The notes under the pieces are model-generated. The model was not told the DNA's origin. It made no database searches and saw only the letters and a program-made list of their open reading frames with translations. The position numbers were made by a program, and so were the translations under genes. Below are positions 38,421-49,979 of a stretch of 64,000 nt of DNA, in pieces. Source of the DNA: Mytilisepta virgata (lineage: Eukaryota > Mollusca > Bivalvia > Mytilida > Mytilidae); NCBI GenBank assembly GCA_028015205.1, contig CM051517.1:40621135-40685134 (forward strand), given 5' to 3'. Each line of letters starts with the position of its first letter. Positions within the stretch are counted from its first letter, which is position 1.

Positions 38421-38758
38421 GCTGGCACAGACGTTTTAATGGTAAAGCAGGCCGCACCCAACTCCAATTCTACAGAATAGTGCCTGCATTCCAGAAGGAA
38501 GCCAAGACTGTCAACATCACCTACAGACTGGTCGGGGAACAGCAACTGACAAGATACCAGCGTGATACTTACAAGAAGATGCAAGGTCGCCTGGAGTCCC
38601 TGTGGGGGCAGTATGACAGCAAGTCCATCAGAACATCAGACTTCCTGCGTGCTGTGGGTAACCTTACTCGCCAGCAGTACCAAACCAAGAAGACCTACCA
38701 GACTCCGATGACAGTGGTTCCGATTCTGATGCTTAGTGAACATATCTTATATATATAA
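38421..38758 (+). pseudogene. MULE transposase, last exon (C-terminal fragment)
   Basis: After a splice acceptor (ACTTTTGTAG) the frame reads WHRRFNGKAGRTQLQFYRI, then KEAKTVNITYRLVGEQQLTR, YQRDTYKKMQGRLESLWGQY and FLRAVGNL. I recognise this as the conserved C-terminus of animal MULE transposases, where a preceding (N)NxVEG.WH block places the junction at the conserved Gly-Trp-His. The end of the frame (MTVVPILMLS) looks shifted: one base out, the acidic ending DDSGSDSDA with a stop appears. The catalytic DDE residues would lie in upstream exons that are not present. Confidence 0.7.
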
Positions 38759-39302
38759 TTATAGTGCAACTCACCTGTTATAGCGCTTTTTTTTTAAATT
38801 GTTGTTAATTATGTATTTGCTTGTTATCAACCTGATGATATAAATATATAAAGAGAATAAATAAAGTTGAAAACAATGATTGTGAGTGTTTCAAAACTTT
38901 TTTCTTCCCTACCAAGAATACCTCTCGTAAGAAACAACGATGCTATTAAGTATATATTTCATTATAAAAAGTATGGCCGAAACGACTATGGCCGAATCAG
39001 TCTATGGACGAAACGGTATATGGACGAACTGGTTTATGGCCGAAACGTCTCGAAAGCCATGTCTGTACATAAATATGCACTAATCAATCAAAGAAAGCAC
39101 GAGTCGGCTAACGTTTCTTGAATTATCACTCTAAATTGAATTTTTTTAAAAAGTCAAACGCATAATAATGATTTGATGAATTAAAATAAACAGAAATCAA
39201 AGGTCTTCAAGTTATTAAGGTTATATAAAAAGACAAAGTTTGGACAATTGTAGAAGGGGGTCATTTCTATTTACACTACATTGCGCATGTGCAGGTAGAT
39301 CA

Positions 39303-39726
39303 GAACGTAAACATTCAAGCTTTCAATTAAAATAAACCCATTATACCTTCGATAATACAGTTTTCTAAATTAATGATAAACACAGTGTTTTTCAATCTTA
39401 ATGTGCAAGTTGTCGGAATTTCAAATAACCTGTATGCAATTCTATCACTGACCAACAGGTTTGACAAAATGAAGTCACGATGATCAGGTCAAAAGGTTAA
39501 TCAAATACACAAAAAGAACGTAAACATTCAAGCTTTCAATTAAAATAAACCCATTATACCTTCGATAATACCGTTTTCTAAATTAATGATAAACACAGTG
39601 TTTTTCAATCTTAATGTGCAAGTTGTCGGCATTTCAAATAACCTGTATGCAGAAAACACTGACCAACAGGTTTGACAAAATGAAGTCACGATGATCAGGT
39701 CAAAAGGTTAATCAAATACACAAAAT
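39303..39726 (+). repeat. Direct tandem duplication, two copies of about 213 bp
   Basis: Copy 1 at 39303-39515 and copy 2 at 39516-39726 are nearly identical (GAACGTAAACATTCAAGCTT, AATAAACCCATTATACCTTC, CAGGTTTGACAAAATGAAGT). The main difference is a small deletion in copy 2 (CAATTCTATCACTG against CAGAAAACACTG), so it is a recent duplication. Confidence 0.9.
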
Positions 39727-39729
39727 ACC

Positions 39730-40870
39730 ATCAGAATTACAAGAAGAATAAGCAAATAATGTGCAAAATATGTTCTGTATAAGTTAACAATCACGTTCAC
39801 AACAAAAATGGAACTTACCTTTGAAATCTTTTGAAAATAAACCTGATTGTAATCCTTCCCAAAATATCCGTGCAAAATCCTTACGCCGATAGCTTTGTAC
39901 ACTTTAAAAGGTGCGAATACTTTACACGGCTTTCAAAACAAAAAGGAAATCGTCAATAAAACACACATCTTTTATTAAATAACTGGACAATTACACTTCT
40001 CGGTGTGTTTCAGTTACATTTCTATTAAAAAACAACTGCACCAGCAACAACAAATATTAGGACTATTTTACCGCGGAATGTTTATTTTCTTATATGATAT
40101 TCCAATATAAACATAGTCGTAATTCGAAAAATATGGAGGTTGCTTTGCGCATGTGTCATCTCAAAATCGAGATAAAAAGCTGCTTAACTAGCCTTGCTTA
40201 AGCTTCAATCCTAGATAAGCTTGCATATTTACTCATAAAAACATAGTTTCAAAAACTTCTGGTCCAACTTTTTCCACAAAACACCAGATTTCCAAAGTTT
40301 CCTTCATTGTCTAACCAAACGACCGACGGCATAAGGGTTTTGGTTGCTTAGCAACCTAACCCTAAAAAGTTTAGGTGTCCTGCAAAATGGTTAATTTGGC
40401 CCCTTTCATCCTTTTCATATCTGCAACGACAAAAGTAACACAAATATGCCTGGAGTAACTTTTGTTATAATTCTTATGACGAACCACTTAAAAAAAAATC
40501 ATCAAAATCCTACAACGGCCCCTTAAATCTTTAAAGCGGTAGAGATTGTGAAAAAACAATATTGAGAAGTTTTCATCAAGGAACATTTAAAACCAAAAAT
40601 CAAAAAAATGGACAAAAATTTAAAAAAGTAACATAAAAATTATAAAACTAACCCTTTATGACCCCCAGAATAAAAACCAGGAGGGCCAGATTCCCCAAAA
40701 TCAATCTCAATTTGTATTTGTTACGGGGGAACATTTAGGTAAAATATTATAAGGATACGTTCAATAGAATAAAAGTAAACGAGCGGAAACCTAACGGTCT
40801 ACGGACGACGCGAGGCTCATACCATAATACGTCCGCAAATATTTGCGCTCGTGTAAATATGTTGGCGTCG
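39730..40870. other. Intergenic sequence, nothing recognised
   Basis: No exon, RNA or repeat family supported. Confidence 0.35.
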
Positions 40871-40872
40871 TA

Positions 40873-41316
40873 TTAGGCCACACAAAATTGATTTTTAGTT
40901 CTTTGGATTGTTTTTTTATGGCAAAAATAGGTGCGAGCGAGCGAAATTATAATAATTTTTTTTTATTGAGGACTAGATTTTTTCAGGTGAAGATCAAATT
41001 TACGTACGGCACATTTTTTTTAGCTAAAGTATAGCAAAAATTCGAAGAAAAAACTTTTTTATATAAAATTTTAGGAGCGGGCGAACACATTTTATTTTTA
41101 ATATCTTGAAAAATGAAGAATTTGGGGCTTTTAAATTTTAAGAAAGTTTTTTGCCGCTTCATTTTGACAAAATGCTGAAACTTCTTCAGAAACTTCTTCA
41201 GCATTTTGTCAAAATGAAGCGGCAAAAAACGTGAAAAGGTTTTTTCTTAAAATTTTACAGTCCAAAATCGGAGCGGCGAAATCCAAAGAACTAAAAATCA
41301 ATTTGATGTGGCCTTA
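40873..41316. mobile_element. Palindromic MITE, family 3, copy 1
   Basis: TTA then GGCCACACAAAATTGATTTT and TAGTTCTTTGGATT at the left; AATCCAAAGAACTAAAAATC and AATTTGATGTGGCC then TTA at the right. Inside, at 41147-41229, is a near-perfect palindrome (TTTTTTGCCGCTTCATTTTG, ACAAAATGCTGAA). A related element is at 56547-56895. Confidence 0.75.
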
Positions 41317-41599
41317 AATGAACATCTAAATGCACTATTAAAATAAATGCAGTGATATGGGATAGTTTTCAATGAGTACATCTCAAAGAAGTCAGCATTG
41401 ATTAAAGCTTGGGATTGTCGTATGGTCTTCCATACTCGACCACAAGGAAAGCACTTATAATTTTGTAAACTAACCATAATTCCAATTTGACGCAGCATTT
41501 CCAATATTATATATATTATATATAAATATACTAAATAAATAAATGATTGGGAAAATACGTTAAAGATATAAAAAGTCATGAGATTTCCGAATGCAATTA

Positions 41600-41765
41600 G
41601 GTTCTATCCGGGCACTATGGTTCAAAACCTTGGTTCCATCCGGGTCTTTTGGTTCTGAACCTTGGTTCTATCCGGGTTCTTTAGTTCGAAACCATGGTAA
41701 CTGGTTCAATATCCGGGTTGTTTGGTTATAGGAACCCAACTTCTTGGTTCTATCGCGGTTCTTTT
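41600..41765 (+). repeat. Short diverged tandem repeat, GGTTCTATCCGGG
   Basis: GGTTCTATCCGGGNNCTTTGG-type units recur five times at irregular 27-46-bp spacing (41600, 41632, 41659, 41703, 41748), joined by TTCNAAACCNTGG. Non-coding. Confidence 0.7.
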
Positions 41766-41769
41766 CTAA

Positions 41770-43640
41770 TATCCCCGTTTAACTTTGAGAAGATATCCGC
41801 AAGTATCCGAATAAAGAGATAGAGTAGGTCAAAGACGCTTATCTTGTTTTATATCATTTATACATTTCAGCATCGCCGGAAATGAAGCTGTAAGGTAAAT
41901 ACCTTCTCATTTTAACATGGGAAACTGGACAAAAATATAACATCGTGTGTATTTATATCAACCCAAATATACAGTATATCTAACAACTGTTTTTAGAATC
42001 ATAGTCGTTTCGTTTTCATTTATTTTTCACTACTCATCCCTCATTTCATTCATAATAAATTTTAAAACTTGAAAAAAACGACATTCAAAAGGTCAACCAT
42101 TCTAATTAGTTAATAACTGCTGTGATTTAAAGAATCGGCATTTCAAAGATGTGGGTCAACACGGTGTGGATCAAAAACGTCCGCGTCAATGAATTGAGAC
42201 AAAACTGTGTGTATGTACATTTATATTTCTATTTATAGATCGTATGCATAGGAAACTGCAATGAAAAGTGTAAAAATGAATTATTTTTAATCACAAAATA
42301 TTTTTTAATATGAATGCAGTTCAAGCAGTATTCATGATCAAAAATACTTTTTTTTCAAGTACTTTTTTGTTGAGCTGACTAACATGACTAAATGATGAAC
42401 TATCAGATAGCGAAACGGCTCGAGGCCCGGGACTGTGGAAGACTTAACAAATTTAAAGTTTTGTTTTGAATTGTATTTATTCTTATTTTCGTCTATTTTA
42501 GAAATCCAGGAAAACAATATTCTATTTTAACCGAATCTTAACAAATTTAATTTCGCGCGCATGAGGGAATTATTAGTGTTTTCCGGTCACGAATTGAATA
42601 TTTTCGATATTTAAAATTCTTGAATTAGTTATCCTATAAATAATTCACGTCGTATATTTATATAAACGGTCAAACTTGTAACAAATATATATAAATAAGT
42701 ACACGAAGTGATTCAAATGAAAAAAAACATCTTCATTCAAATTAACAACACACATAAATCATGGGTCAGTAGTTCAGCAAAGGCTGACAAACAGTAAGAA
42801 TAAGTCCCCAAAGGTACGTGATAAGTTTAATACTAGAAGAAAAGACTTAATTTAAAAAAGACAGACATGACGAAAACGTACCATACTTAAGAACAACCAT
42901 ATTTATAGGAGGCTGAGGAAGTGAACCTGGGTACTGGAAGATTTTTTTGAAGCATTGATGGGCCTGCAATTTTTTGATATGCAGGCGTGACCAACTTTTT
43001 TCACGATATACTATTATTTCATTTAGGATAATATTCAGATTTCATATCACAAGGATATAAAAAATCTACAAAAAATCAACGATTTAGTGCAAAATCATAT
43101 ATATCAGCATGCATTGGGACTTTTAGGATGGCAAATGGTATATCCAACAAAAGAGCAAACAAAATAATACTTACCTACTGTGAAAAATGACTTCAAAGTT
43201 CAAAAAAGTGTCATTGAAATCAAAACACAAGGATTGTTCAATCAATAAGTGAAATAATCTATGTATTTAGTTCATCGGACCAATGTAAACCATCTACAGT
43301 ATGGCTTACCTACATTTTGACAAAACTTACATTCTCATATTGGGATTTTAAGCCAATTTTAAAGTCTCAAAAAAGAAGTTGCATATATGATACAATAATA
43401 CTGGTATTAATGTGTGGAAAAAAAAAGAAACCATGGTATTGATTTTATTTGTAGTATCTAATTATTCAGCCTTTTTTCTAAGTTGTACATGTAAAATACA
43501 CATATAAGCTCTGTCATGTTAGTACTCTCATAGTTCTGATCCAGTACAATACAGCTGAGCATCATTCATAGTATGTAATTGTCACCTGTCTAGTACCAGC
43601 TGCAGGCAATGCAGAGTGTATCATTACTCATCATATGCAA
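41770..43640. other. Intergenic sequence downstream of PSMG4
   Basis: AT-rich, no exon recognised. TTTATT at 43444-43449 is an AATAAA on the - strand about 200 bp past the PSMG4 stop and may be its polyadenylation signal. Confidence 0.4.
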
Positions 43641-43643
43641 AAA

Positions 43644-44820
43644 TCAGTCTGTGAAGATTTCTGGGTGATCTTTTATTTCCTGACCAATTCTTTTCTCAAC
43701 CAAAGGTAACATTAGCTGGTTGTAAGTCAAATTACCACCGACAAAAACTTGCTTCCCTGTTTTCTTAGCTGAAAATAGACACACAGACAAATGAATGAAT
43801 ACTGATTTTAAATCACCGCTTACATGTCTTTAAAAAAAAAAAATTAAATCTAATTCATGTAAATGAAACAATCTCAGTGGGATTTATAATAAAACATTTT
43901 GAATGACTAACTGCTGATAAATTAATTATATATATTTAGATTTAAAGCCTCTTAAAAAGTGCAATCTGATTTGTCCTTTAAATGCATCTAGATATCTACA
44001 TGCCAAATATTAATGTCAATTATATATTAGTACTACACACGTATTGTGTATTCCCATCCAATGTAAATAATCATGCAAAATTATTTTGGTGAAGAGGTGT
44101 TCAGTAAATTAAGTGCTTGAAAATAAAACTTTAGAGCAAGCTATTCAGATTAATTTTAAGTTTTGAAACTCCATTCTGTACAATTAATTACAAATGCGTT
44201 TGAACCATACATTTAAAAAAAATCTAGAATATGGTGAAAATGCACATTTTCGTCCTTCTTAAACTGACTCTGAGCAAGAAATGTCCTTTTTGAAATTTTC
44301 ACCTAGTCCCATTCTGTTTCAAATCTTTACTATGTGTAAAACTGGAGTTATTCCTCTTACCTAATCTTTGAGCTATTGCATTACAAGGCGATTCTGATGT
44401 CCCTAGGAGAGCTGATGAGATTGGCTCTATTCCCTGGAAATAAAAATAAAAAAATGTATAAACTGTTAAAATACACTCTACTGAAAACAACCTTAATAGG
44501 CTACATGTATAAGCCGCACCTAAAAAGTACAAGTGACAGGAAAAGACAACTGAACATTCTTGCTTAAACAATATTACATGCTATAGTAGGCTACAGATAA
44601 TGTATCAAGGTCATATGCTTATGACGTACTTGGAACTTACAAATTTTGTTTTCATAGCAACAGCAAGGTCTCCAAAAACAGTGGGTGACGTTCCTACCCA
44701 GAAGAAAAATCCATTGTCAAATGCAATGAATTGAAAGAAAACCTGCGTGTCCAAAAGTTTTTCTGTAAATGTATGAATATGAAAACGCGAATGGTTTACA
44801 ATATCGCATTTAGACGCCAT
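43644..44820 (-). CDS. PSMG4: Proteasome assembly chaperone 4 (three exons, 125 aa)
   Basis: On the - strand: exon 1 44820-44641, exon 2 44433-44361, exon 3 43768-43644 (stop TGA). Splice sites are GT..AG, phases agree and the coding length is 378 nt. PSMG4 pairs with PSMG3 and helps assemble the 20S proteasome alpha ring in the cytosol. The family pattern is seen in FFFWVGTSPTVFGDLAVAMK (residues 38-57), PISSALLGTSESPCNAIAQR (64-83) and AKKTGKQVFVGGNL (85-98), with an acidic C-terminal helix. Human PSMG4 is 123 residues, so the gene looks complete. The start is the only ATG near the beginning of the frame. It stands alone with no partner gene nearby. Confidence 0.9.
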
Positions 44821-45131
44821 AATTAAGTTTCACATTTCTAACACATTTTGATTTTCATCCGAATTCACGTGTGAAATCAGGGAATAACATAGGGTAGGGA
44901 GGGTGGTGAAATAAACAAATCATTACTTCCAGGTTGTTTAAATACAAAAACGATGTCGGAAACAATCATGAATGTGTAAAACGTGCACTGTATTTGAACT
45001 TGTGTGCTATAACTTCTGAGAAGAGAATATATATACAAAGTTTTACTCCTATATTTTTGTTACGTGTATTAACCAAATATTTTATGTTTTACAAAGAAGA
45101 ACTCTAAATAATTGATTTTTTTAAATGAACT

Positions 45132-46148
45132 ATAGAATATAATAGAAGAATCCAAGTCAACTCCCCCCACTGCCAACTCGCCCCTCTCCAACTCACCGCC
45201 TTTCAACAAAGTCGCCCCACTTAAGAGACAACTCGCCGCATCTGAGTTTGTGTCAACCCGCCCCCTTTCAAATGTATAAACTTGCTATTACAAACTCGCC
45301 CCACTTTCTCGATAGAGTTTAACTGAAATGAAATATTCTAATGTGAAATATGTTGTATCCGCCCCCTTCAAAAATGTATAAATTTGCAATTTGAGATTGG
45401 TCAACTCGCCCCACTTTCCCGGAATTATGTCAAAATTATTAGGTTAAAATTATTCTCTAATATGTGATCAACAAGAAATAATTAACACATCAATTAAGAT
45501 TGTTGTTACATGTTAATGAATTGGACGCTATTGTATTCCAGTTGATTTTAATAAGTCTTTGACGGACAAATGTTTATTACCGACAAAACGTCTTCAAACA
45601 TAGTGTCTTTTATAAATCAAACAATATACTATTAACATGTAATATACTATAATGGTTATATCTTAATTACCATTGTTTGATTACTGTTGTGAATATGGGG
45701 CCAAACCAATTTAGCAAATTTAGAAAAGTCACAAAAAATGACAGCAAGAATTATACCTAATGCAAAAAGAGACGTACCTACCAATATACATTTCAAAAAA
45801 CTTGGATGGCTAACTATTTTTAAAACAATTGATTATCACAAAGGTGTCTTAATGTTTAATGTTTAAATGCGCCAATAATCTTGTTCCAGAATATTTATGT
45901 GATGTCTTTAATACAACTAATAATGCTTCAACTTATTCTTTACGATCAACAAAAACCAGAAACTATGTATACACAAGTTGTTATTACAAGCAAGTGAAGT
46001 TAAATGTTGATATGTTATTTCAAGAAAAAGAGAGATTTTATTACTTTCTCAGGCGGGAATAGGGGGGGGGGGGGGGGGTCGAAAGTGGCACGAGTAGGTA
46101 GGGAGCGAGTTGGCAGTGGGGCGACTTCTCCTGCTTCCTAATAGAATA
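45132..46148. mobile_element. DNA element with 8-bp duplication and GC-rich inverted ends
   Basis: The direct repeat ATAGAATA at 45132-45139 and 46141-46148 flanks about 1 kb. The inner ends are inverted: CCCACTGCCAACTCGC at the left and GCGAGTTGGCAGTGGGG at the right. The left end repeats the phrase AACTCGCCCCACTTTC several times (45170-45420). A poly-G tract lies at 46062-46078. It encloses a decayed LINE piece. An 8-bp duplication fits hAT-like elements; the class is not settled. Confidence 0.6.
45600..46045 (+). pseudogene. Decayed LINE RT C-terminal fragment inside the 45.1-kb element
   Basis: With frameshifts it reads LPLFDYCCE, then LGWLTIF, IDYHKGVLMF and KCANNLVPEYLCDVFNTTNN, followed by YSLRSTKTRNY. 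These resemble the C-terminal region of jockey/CR1-type LINE proteins. Stops and shifts occur near 45715-45870. Only the last 67 codons are open. Confidence 0.6.
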
Positions 46149-48560
46149 CTTTATTGGCCCAAACAAGGGACGGCATAGGGAATCGCCAAATATAACATCA
46201 TGATCAAGTAAACAAATGAAACACATTAATCAATATAACATACAAACAGGATTATATATCAAACTGAAACGACAAAAATAGATATGTGACCATATTAATA
46301 ACTTAATATATACATATATATATATTTTTTTCTTTTCATAATATTAATGCTTAGGTAGTCAGGCACGCCGGGCTCCAGCCACATGTGTCGATGTGAGAGG
46401 CAAGGGTTATTCAATGGAAATTATCACTGAGTCATATATTCCAGTGGATTTAATGTAAATAATCTAAGTGTATAGTACTATCAAAGAGACTATGACAACA
46501 ACGGTAGATGGTCATAATATAAGTAATAAAATTTAGTAGACACATCTATAACAACAGAAAACCAATTGAGACCTCCCTGTGTCTAGTGCTCAATAGAGAG
46601 ACGGTTTCAGAAACTGTATAGAACAATTCCGAAACGGATTTCGCAATAAAACAGGTGCCACCAAGGACTATAGATAAAATGTTTGAACTGCAATGGTCGG
46701 TGTTATATGTTGTGTTAAAAGCAGCAAATGGATTATTTGGCTGCGAGTCGATATCACACAATCTTAAACTAATTTGCAACACAAAAATGCCATCTTCCAA
46801 CCCTTTTTATATATTCCCAAATACCATTCTGCAGCATTAATGTATGGTGTTTGTGGAGAATGGAAAAAGGAAAAACAGCAAATGATCTGTGTTTTTATTA
46901 CTCTTTTCAGTCAACTTGAAAGATTCAACAATAAACCATTAGCTAACGCCTTACAGCCTTATCAAGACGTTACTTAGGAAAAATAGCAAATGATCTGTGT
47001 TTTTATTACTCTTTTAAGTCAACTTGAAAGATTCAACAATAAACCATTAGCTACGCCTTACAGCCTTATCAAGACGTTACTTAGGAAAAATAGCAAATGA
47101 TCTGTGTTTTTATTACTCTTTTAAGTCAACTTGAAAGATTCAACAATAAACCATTAGCTACGCCTTACAGCCTTATCAAGGCGTTACTTAGCGTCCATTT
47201 AAAAAGTTTCACCTGCGATGCCCTGAAGATCTCACCACATTCTTTCATTATCCAGGTAGACGAAGTTGGACAAAACATGAAAGGTATCTTCATGTGTATA
47301 TATATTTAATAAAATTTTTATTATATTTTTGAAATAGATTACACATTTAACCGTATTTACATCCTATACAAATCTTATTTTTTTTTGTCTTATCTGATTC
47401 AATAATTTTTTATTTTAATTTATCGGAAATTACATGTACACTTGTACCACTCAATGTTTATTAAAAAAGATGTTTTACAGCTTCAATATTATACCCCTTT
47501 GTGTGCGTTTTAAAAAATAATATTATGAAAAGTATATCCTTTCTGTTAAGGCAACGGATTTATCTCCGTGGGTTCGTTCATTATAAAACACTCCCAGATA
47601 ACCGCTCATTATGAAGACAACGTATCTTAGTCTTAGTATTGTACTCTTGCGTCAGAGATCATGAAATTCCTTGTTTTTATATTTTTGTTAGATTTAGCCC
47701 ATTTCAAAGTTTATTTACCTTTTCTGATTTTTTTTATTTAGTATGCGAGCTGTTTCGAAACATTCTATTTTAGGTAATTCATTAATACGTATATATATTT
47801 ACTGAAATGGACAAAGCATCACCATAGTACATGTAGTAACTAATATCAGAACTACAGTTTTAATGAAATTTCAAGCTTCTATCATATGTCTATTGTTTTT
47901 GTTTTTGAGGGATTTGAAGTACTTCGTTCTTCTTTATTTTCTTTTCATAATCATATTTACCTAATCAGTAAATAGTCAGATATATTATTAGCATTGATGA
48001 AAATCCATCGTTGTTTTTTGTTGTTGTTGACTAGTTAATCATCAAACAATTAAGAACAAAGTATATTTTACTTCACATTATTTATCCTCCCGGTGTCTAA
48101 GCTTTTGCTTTTGTAATTAATTTTCTTTGATGTCTGTGAACCTACGCCATAGAGAGTACAACAATTTACCGCAAGTTAATTTATACTGGAAATTCTAATA
48201 CAAAGTTTATCATTATTATATATTCTTATACTAATTATTTCTGTAGTAACCTTTTAAGATTGTATGTATTATATTTTTAACAATTAATGATGTTTCGTTG
48301 ACGTGGTTTAGGTAAAGGTGGATGTATCAAAATTTGGTATTTGGAATTTTTACATTATTGACGAATTTACATATATTTTCAAAAACATATTAAGAAATGA
48401 ACAAGTCGCCATAAACATTGATTTTGACCCTGTGTGTGATAATAACATAATCCTCACACATTTAAGTTATTTCATGATAACCGACGACTCAGTTTATCAT
48501 TAACAAAACAAAATTACATGTACAAGATATTCTTGCAAAATATCCCAAATATCATGAGCC
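46140..48560. other. Intergenic region with a small tandem repeat
   Basis: Apart from the 107-bp repeat at 46873-47194, nothing is recognised. The 46546-46800 - strand frame (84 codons) shows no family pattern. Confidence 0.35.
46873..47194 (+). repeat. 107-bp tandem repeat, three copies
   Basis: GCAAATGATCTGTGTTTTTA recurs at 46879, 46986 and 47093. Each is followed by TCAACTTGAAAGATTCAACA, ATAAACCATTAGCTA and GCCTTACAGCCTTATCAAG. Copies are over 95 percent identical by eye. Confidence 0.9.
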
Positions 48561-48589
48561 CTAGCTTATCATCAGGAAACACATCATTA

Positions 48590-49970
48590 ACATACTGATG
48601 GACCCAGTTCAGGACTTTGCCAGAAAATCGGCTAAGAGAGAGAGAAAGAAGAAGTTGAAACAAGTTCAGATTAGACCAGGTCGGCAAAGTAATTAATTCT
48701 AGCTTGTATTAGAATGTCCGTTTCCACTACATGTAAATCAAGTAGCGTTTTTAACGATCCCCAATTTAGAAAAAAAAATTTCCTACCGATTCTAACAAAA
48801 ATTATTCTGAGATTCATGTTGTTGATATGCTGGAATTTCCAATCGAAATTATGTTTATTGAGTTTGGAGGACATGTTTTTCAACAGACGATCGAAAATCC
48901 AATTCGGACAAACTGTAAGAGACTTTTGGACAATCTATTCTTGTTTTCTTATGAAGCTAAGGTTTTACAGGACTTATGTAGAGAAAGGAAAATCACTAGC
49001 CTAGTTCTTTAATTTTTGTTTCCACTATATGGATGTAATAATTCTAACTAATCCTACGCTGAAACTGAAATCTAATCTGACAGGTGCCGTTAACGGATCA
49101 GGACATGCTCACTCTTCCAGAGTACCTGTGCCGCCTTGTTTTAATTCTACAATTTAGTTTGCTATTTGTTTTTTTTATTCTTTCAGTTATACACATAGAA
49201 TGGAAAATGGAAACGGAGAATGTGCCAAAGAGACAACAACCCGAACAAAGAGCAGAAAACAGCTCTAGGATACCAATGGGTCTTCAACCCAGCGAGAAAA
49301 TCCCGCACTCGGATGCCAGCTTTAACTGGCCCCTAAACAATAATGCATACTAGTTCAGCCAAATGGACGGCACAATAAACCCTGAAACATACAAATGAAC
49401 CAGGAATTTTTGTGTTTTTTTTTGTGTTGCAATATCACGAATTTGCCTTACCTTTGGATTTCAGTCTTGCGGACTTTTTTCCCACTTTCCTTATGCTTAG
49501 ATATTCCTTTGCCAATCTTGATACACACCTGACCCTCCTTTAAAATATGAAAACGTCATCAAAATTACTTGGTATTTATTTCGTAGACGTATTTAAGTTA
49601 CACGAATGATACAAAATTCTTTTGAATTCATAGTTTTAGTGACTCTATGATAAATATGTATCGTCTTGCAAATTGTGAAATTATCATTACAAGTATGACA
49701 AATTTTACCTCATTTTTTGCCCAGACAAGGGCATATCTACATGTACCGTAACATTTATTGTAATGTAGAGAGAGTCAAATGGACAACATAGACACACCCA
49801 CTCCTGCTTCATATCTAGACTTATACATAGATAATAATGGGCGATTGAAATCAAAACTTTATGACAAACGTGATGATTTTAATTTTCCAATTGCCTTTCT
49901 TAGCAGTAACATACCAAGGGCTCCAGCCTATGGTGTGTACATTTCACAGTTGATTCGTTACTGATTCGAT
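48590..49970 (+). pseudogene. Retroelement RT, copy D, decayed and split
   Basis: In order: DPVQDFARKSAKRERKKK (48600), SSVFNDPQFRKK, then MLEFPIEIMFIEFGGHVF (48827), QQTIENPIRTNCKRLLDNLF and FSYEAKVLQDL, then the element tail scrap at 49083-49140. After an insertion of the reversed tail of the second RT family (49170-49400), the palm fragment follows: TPASYLDLYIDNNGRLKSKL, DKRDDFNFPI and YGVYISQLIRY (49779-49964). The YIDD box is absent. Confidence 0.65.
49170..49400 (-). repeat. Reversed tail of the second RT family inserted in RT copy D
   Basis: TGTGCCAAAGAGACAACAAC, ACCAATGGGTCTTCAACCCA, GCGAGAAAATCCCGCACTCG and GGCCCCTAAACAATAATGC are reverse-complement matches to the non-coding tail at 19780-19920. 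Confidence 0.7.
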
Positions 49971-49979
49971 ATATTTTAT

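Larger units (their letters stand above)
36894..39066 (+). mobile_element. Mutator-like (MULE) DNA transposon with 9-bp target duplications
   Basis: The 9-bp direct repeat CATGTCTGT at 36894-36902 and 39058-39066 brackets a 2155-bp element. Both ends carry inverted, internally repetitive termini built of (C)GTTTCGGCCATA, GTTTCGTCCATA and GTTCGGCCATA motifs (36914-37010 and 38962-39050). Inside are a transposase 3' exon (38421-38758) and a nested MITE. A 9-bp duplication, long termini and a MULE-type transposase all agree. Only the last transposase exon was found, so this looks like an internally deleted, non-autonomous copy. Confidence 0.8.

Noticed and set aside
36540..40350. Weak inverted similarity TAGGGTTAGGTTGCTA (36549) and TTAGCAACCTAACCCTA (40340) as ends of a larger element
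   Set aside because: The match is short and the flanking sequence does not align. The MULE with 9-bp duplications explains the region between better.
46546..46800. 84-codon - strand frame with Cys residues
   Set aside because: No splice-compatible neighbours and no recognisable domain.
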